Below are positions 21,073 to 21,245 of a stretch of 21,245 nt of DNA, one piece after another. The position numbers and the translations under genes are program-made. The DNA comes from Dehalococcoidia bacterium (GTDB lineage Bacteria; Chloroflexota; Dehalococcoidia; UBA2979): NCBI GenBank assembly GCA_009692685.1, contig SHYS01000017.1, positions 1 to 21,245 of the forward strand, given 5' to 3'. Below the pieces are notes generated by a model that was not told the origin of the DNA, made no database searches, and worked only from the letters and a program-made list of their open reading frames with translations. Every line of letters starts with the position of its first letter. The first letter of the stretch is position 1.

Positions 21073-21245
21073 GTGGGCGACGATCCACCGCAGTCCGGCC
21101 TTCGCCGCTCCGTCGAGCGCACCATCCGGCCGCAGGGTCGGGTGTTCTACGGCTGGTGGATGGTCGCGGCCGGCGCCGGGGCCCAGGCCGTCATCGGTGT
21201 GCTCTTCAACCAGGCGTTCAGCACGTACGCGGCCGTCCTCCGAAG
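21073..21245 (+). CDS. MFS transporter, N-terminal part (runs off the window)
   Basis: GTG 21073 follows GAGGAAGG (21056-21063) with 9-base spacing. The first 57 residues comprise a hydrophilic leader (GDDPPQSGLRRSVERTIRPQ), then VFYGWWMVAAGAGAQAVIGV and LFNQAFSTYAAVLR. The FYGWWMV opening and the F..Y...L motif at the end of membrane helix 1 are typical of monocarboxylate/OFA-type major facilitator transporters. It would sit in the inner membrane and could import a carboxylic acid for the neighbouring CoA-transferase pathway, but the substrate cannot be known from 57 residues. The end is cut by the window. Confidence 0.7.
   Translation, partial: MGDDPPQSGLRRSVERTIRPQGRVFYGWWMVAAGAGAQAVIGVLFNQAFSTYAAVLR

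Noticed and set aside
1..21245. CRISPR arrays, insertion sequences, integrases, attachment sites
   Set aside because: No regularly spaced direct repeats, transposase or integrase motifs, or flanking terminal repeats were seen.

Overview
The window is high-GC bacterial DNA with dense, mostly plausible genes, strong GGAGG-type ribosome binding sites and frequent ATGA start/stop overlaps. Two CaiB/BaiF CoA-transferase genes, SCOT-like CoA-transferase subunits, a crotonase, a tandem SDR pair and an in-frame UGA selenoprotein suggest an aerobic environmental bacterium. A Chloroflexota (Dehalococcoidia/SAR202-like) or actinobacterial-like MAG would fit, but this is inference: no marker gene here settles it. 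No rRNA, tRNA, CRISPR array or intact mobile element was recognised.

Layout. 1-1048 is a debris-like zone: the tail of a TPR protein, the C-terminal third of a GH10 xylanase of visibly lower GC, and the N-terminus of an M14-like zinc peptidase joined head to tail with it. 1049-3191 holds divergent genes for a Tam-like methyltransferase and a class V aminotransferase. 3205-5003 (minus strand) holds a single-domain response regulator with a frameshift, a previously easy-to-miss 42-codon gene with a perfect ribosome binding site and its own terminator, and an Rv2578c/SplB-like radical SAM gene broken by one frameshift. 5072-6033 (minus) is a split YeeE/YedE sulfur-transporter pair.

6155-9852 (plus) is a tight operon: alpha/beta hydrolase, MBL-fold metallohydrolase, a 524-aa protein with an N-terminal CPTC thioredoxin domain and a large conserved C-terminal domain, and a 173-aa UGSC-family selenoprotein in which TGA at 9607-9609 lies exactly at the U of the U-G-S-C motif. 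This is the most interesting item in the window. The genes together suggest a thiol/selenol redox system working on a carbon substrate, but the reaction is unknown.

10009-14332 (plus) has a truncated PAS domain, heme A synthase (CtaA/COX15), a double-length CaiB/BaiF CoA-transferase with two unequal halves, and cob(I)alamin adenosyltransferase. 14344-16361 (minus) has a second CaiB/BaiF CoA-transferase and a crotonase lacking both classical glutamates. 16526-20566 (plus) has a nitroreductase, a two-subunit family I CoA-transferase whose first subunit appears to start at CTG, and two tandem paralogous SDRs in which the YxxxK lysine is Q or H. These look like parts of an acyl-CoA catabolic route. 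A 12-bp stem terminator closes this run. A roughly 330-base stretch without a recognisable gene, a 15-bp stem terminator and the start of an MFS transporter end the window.
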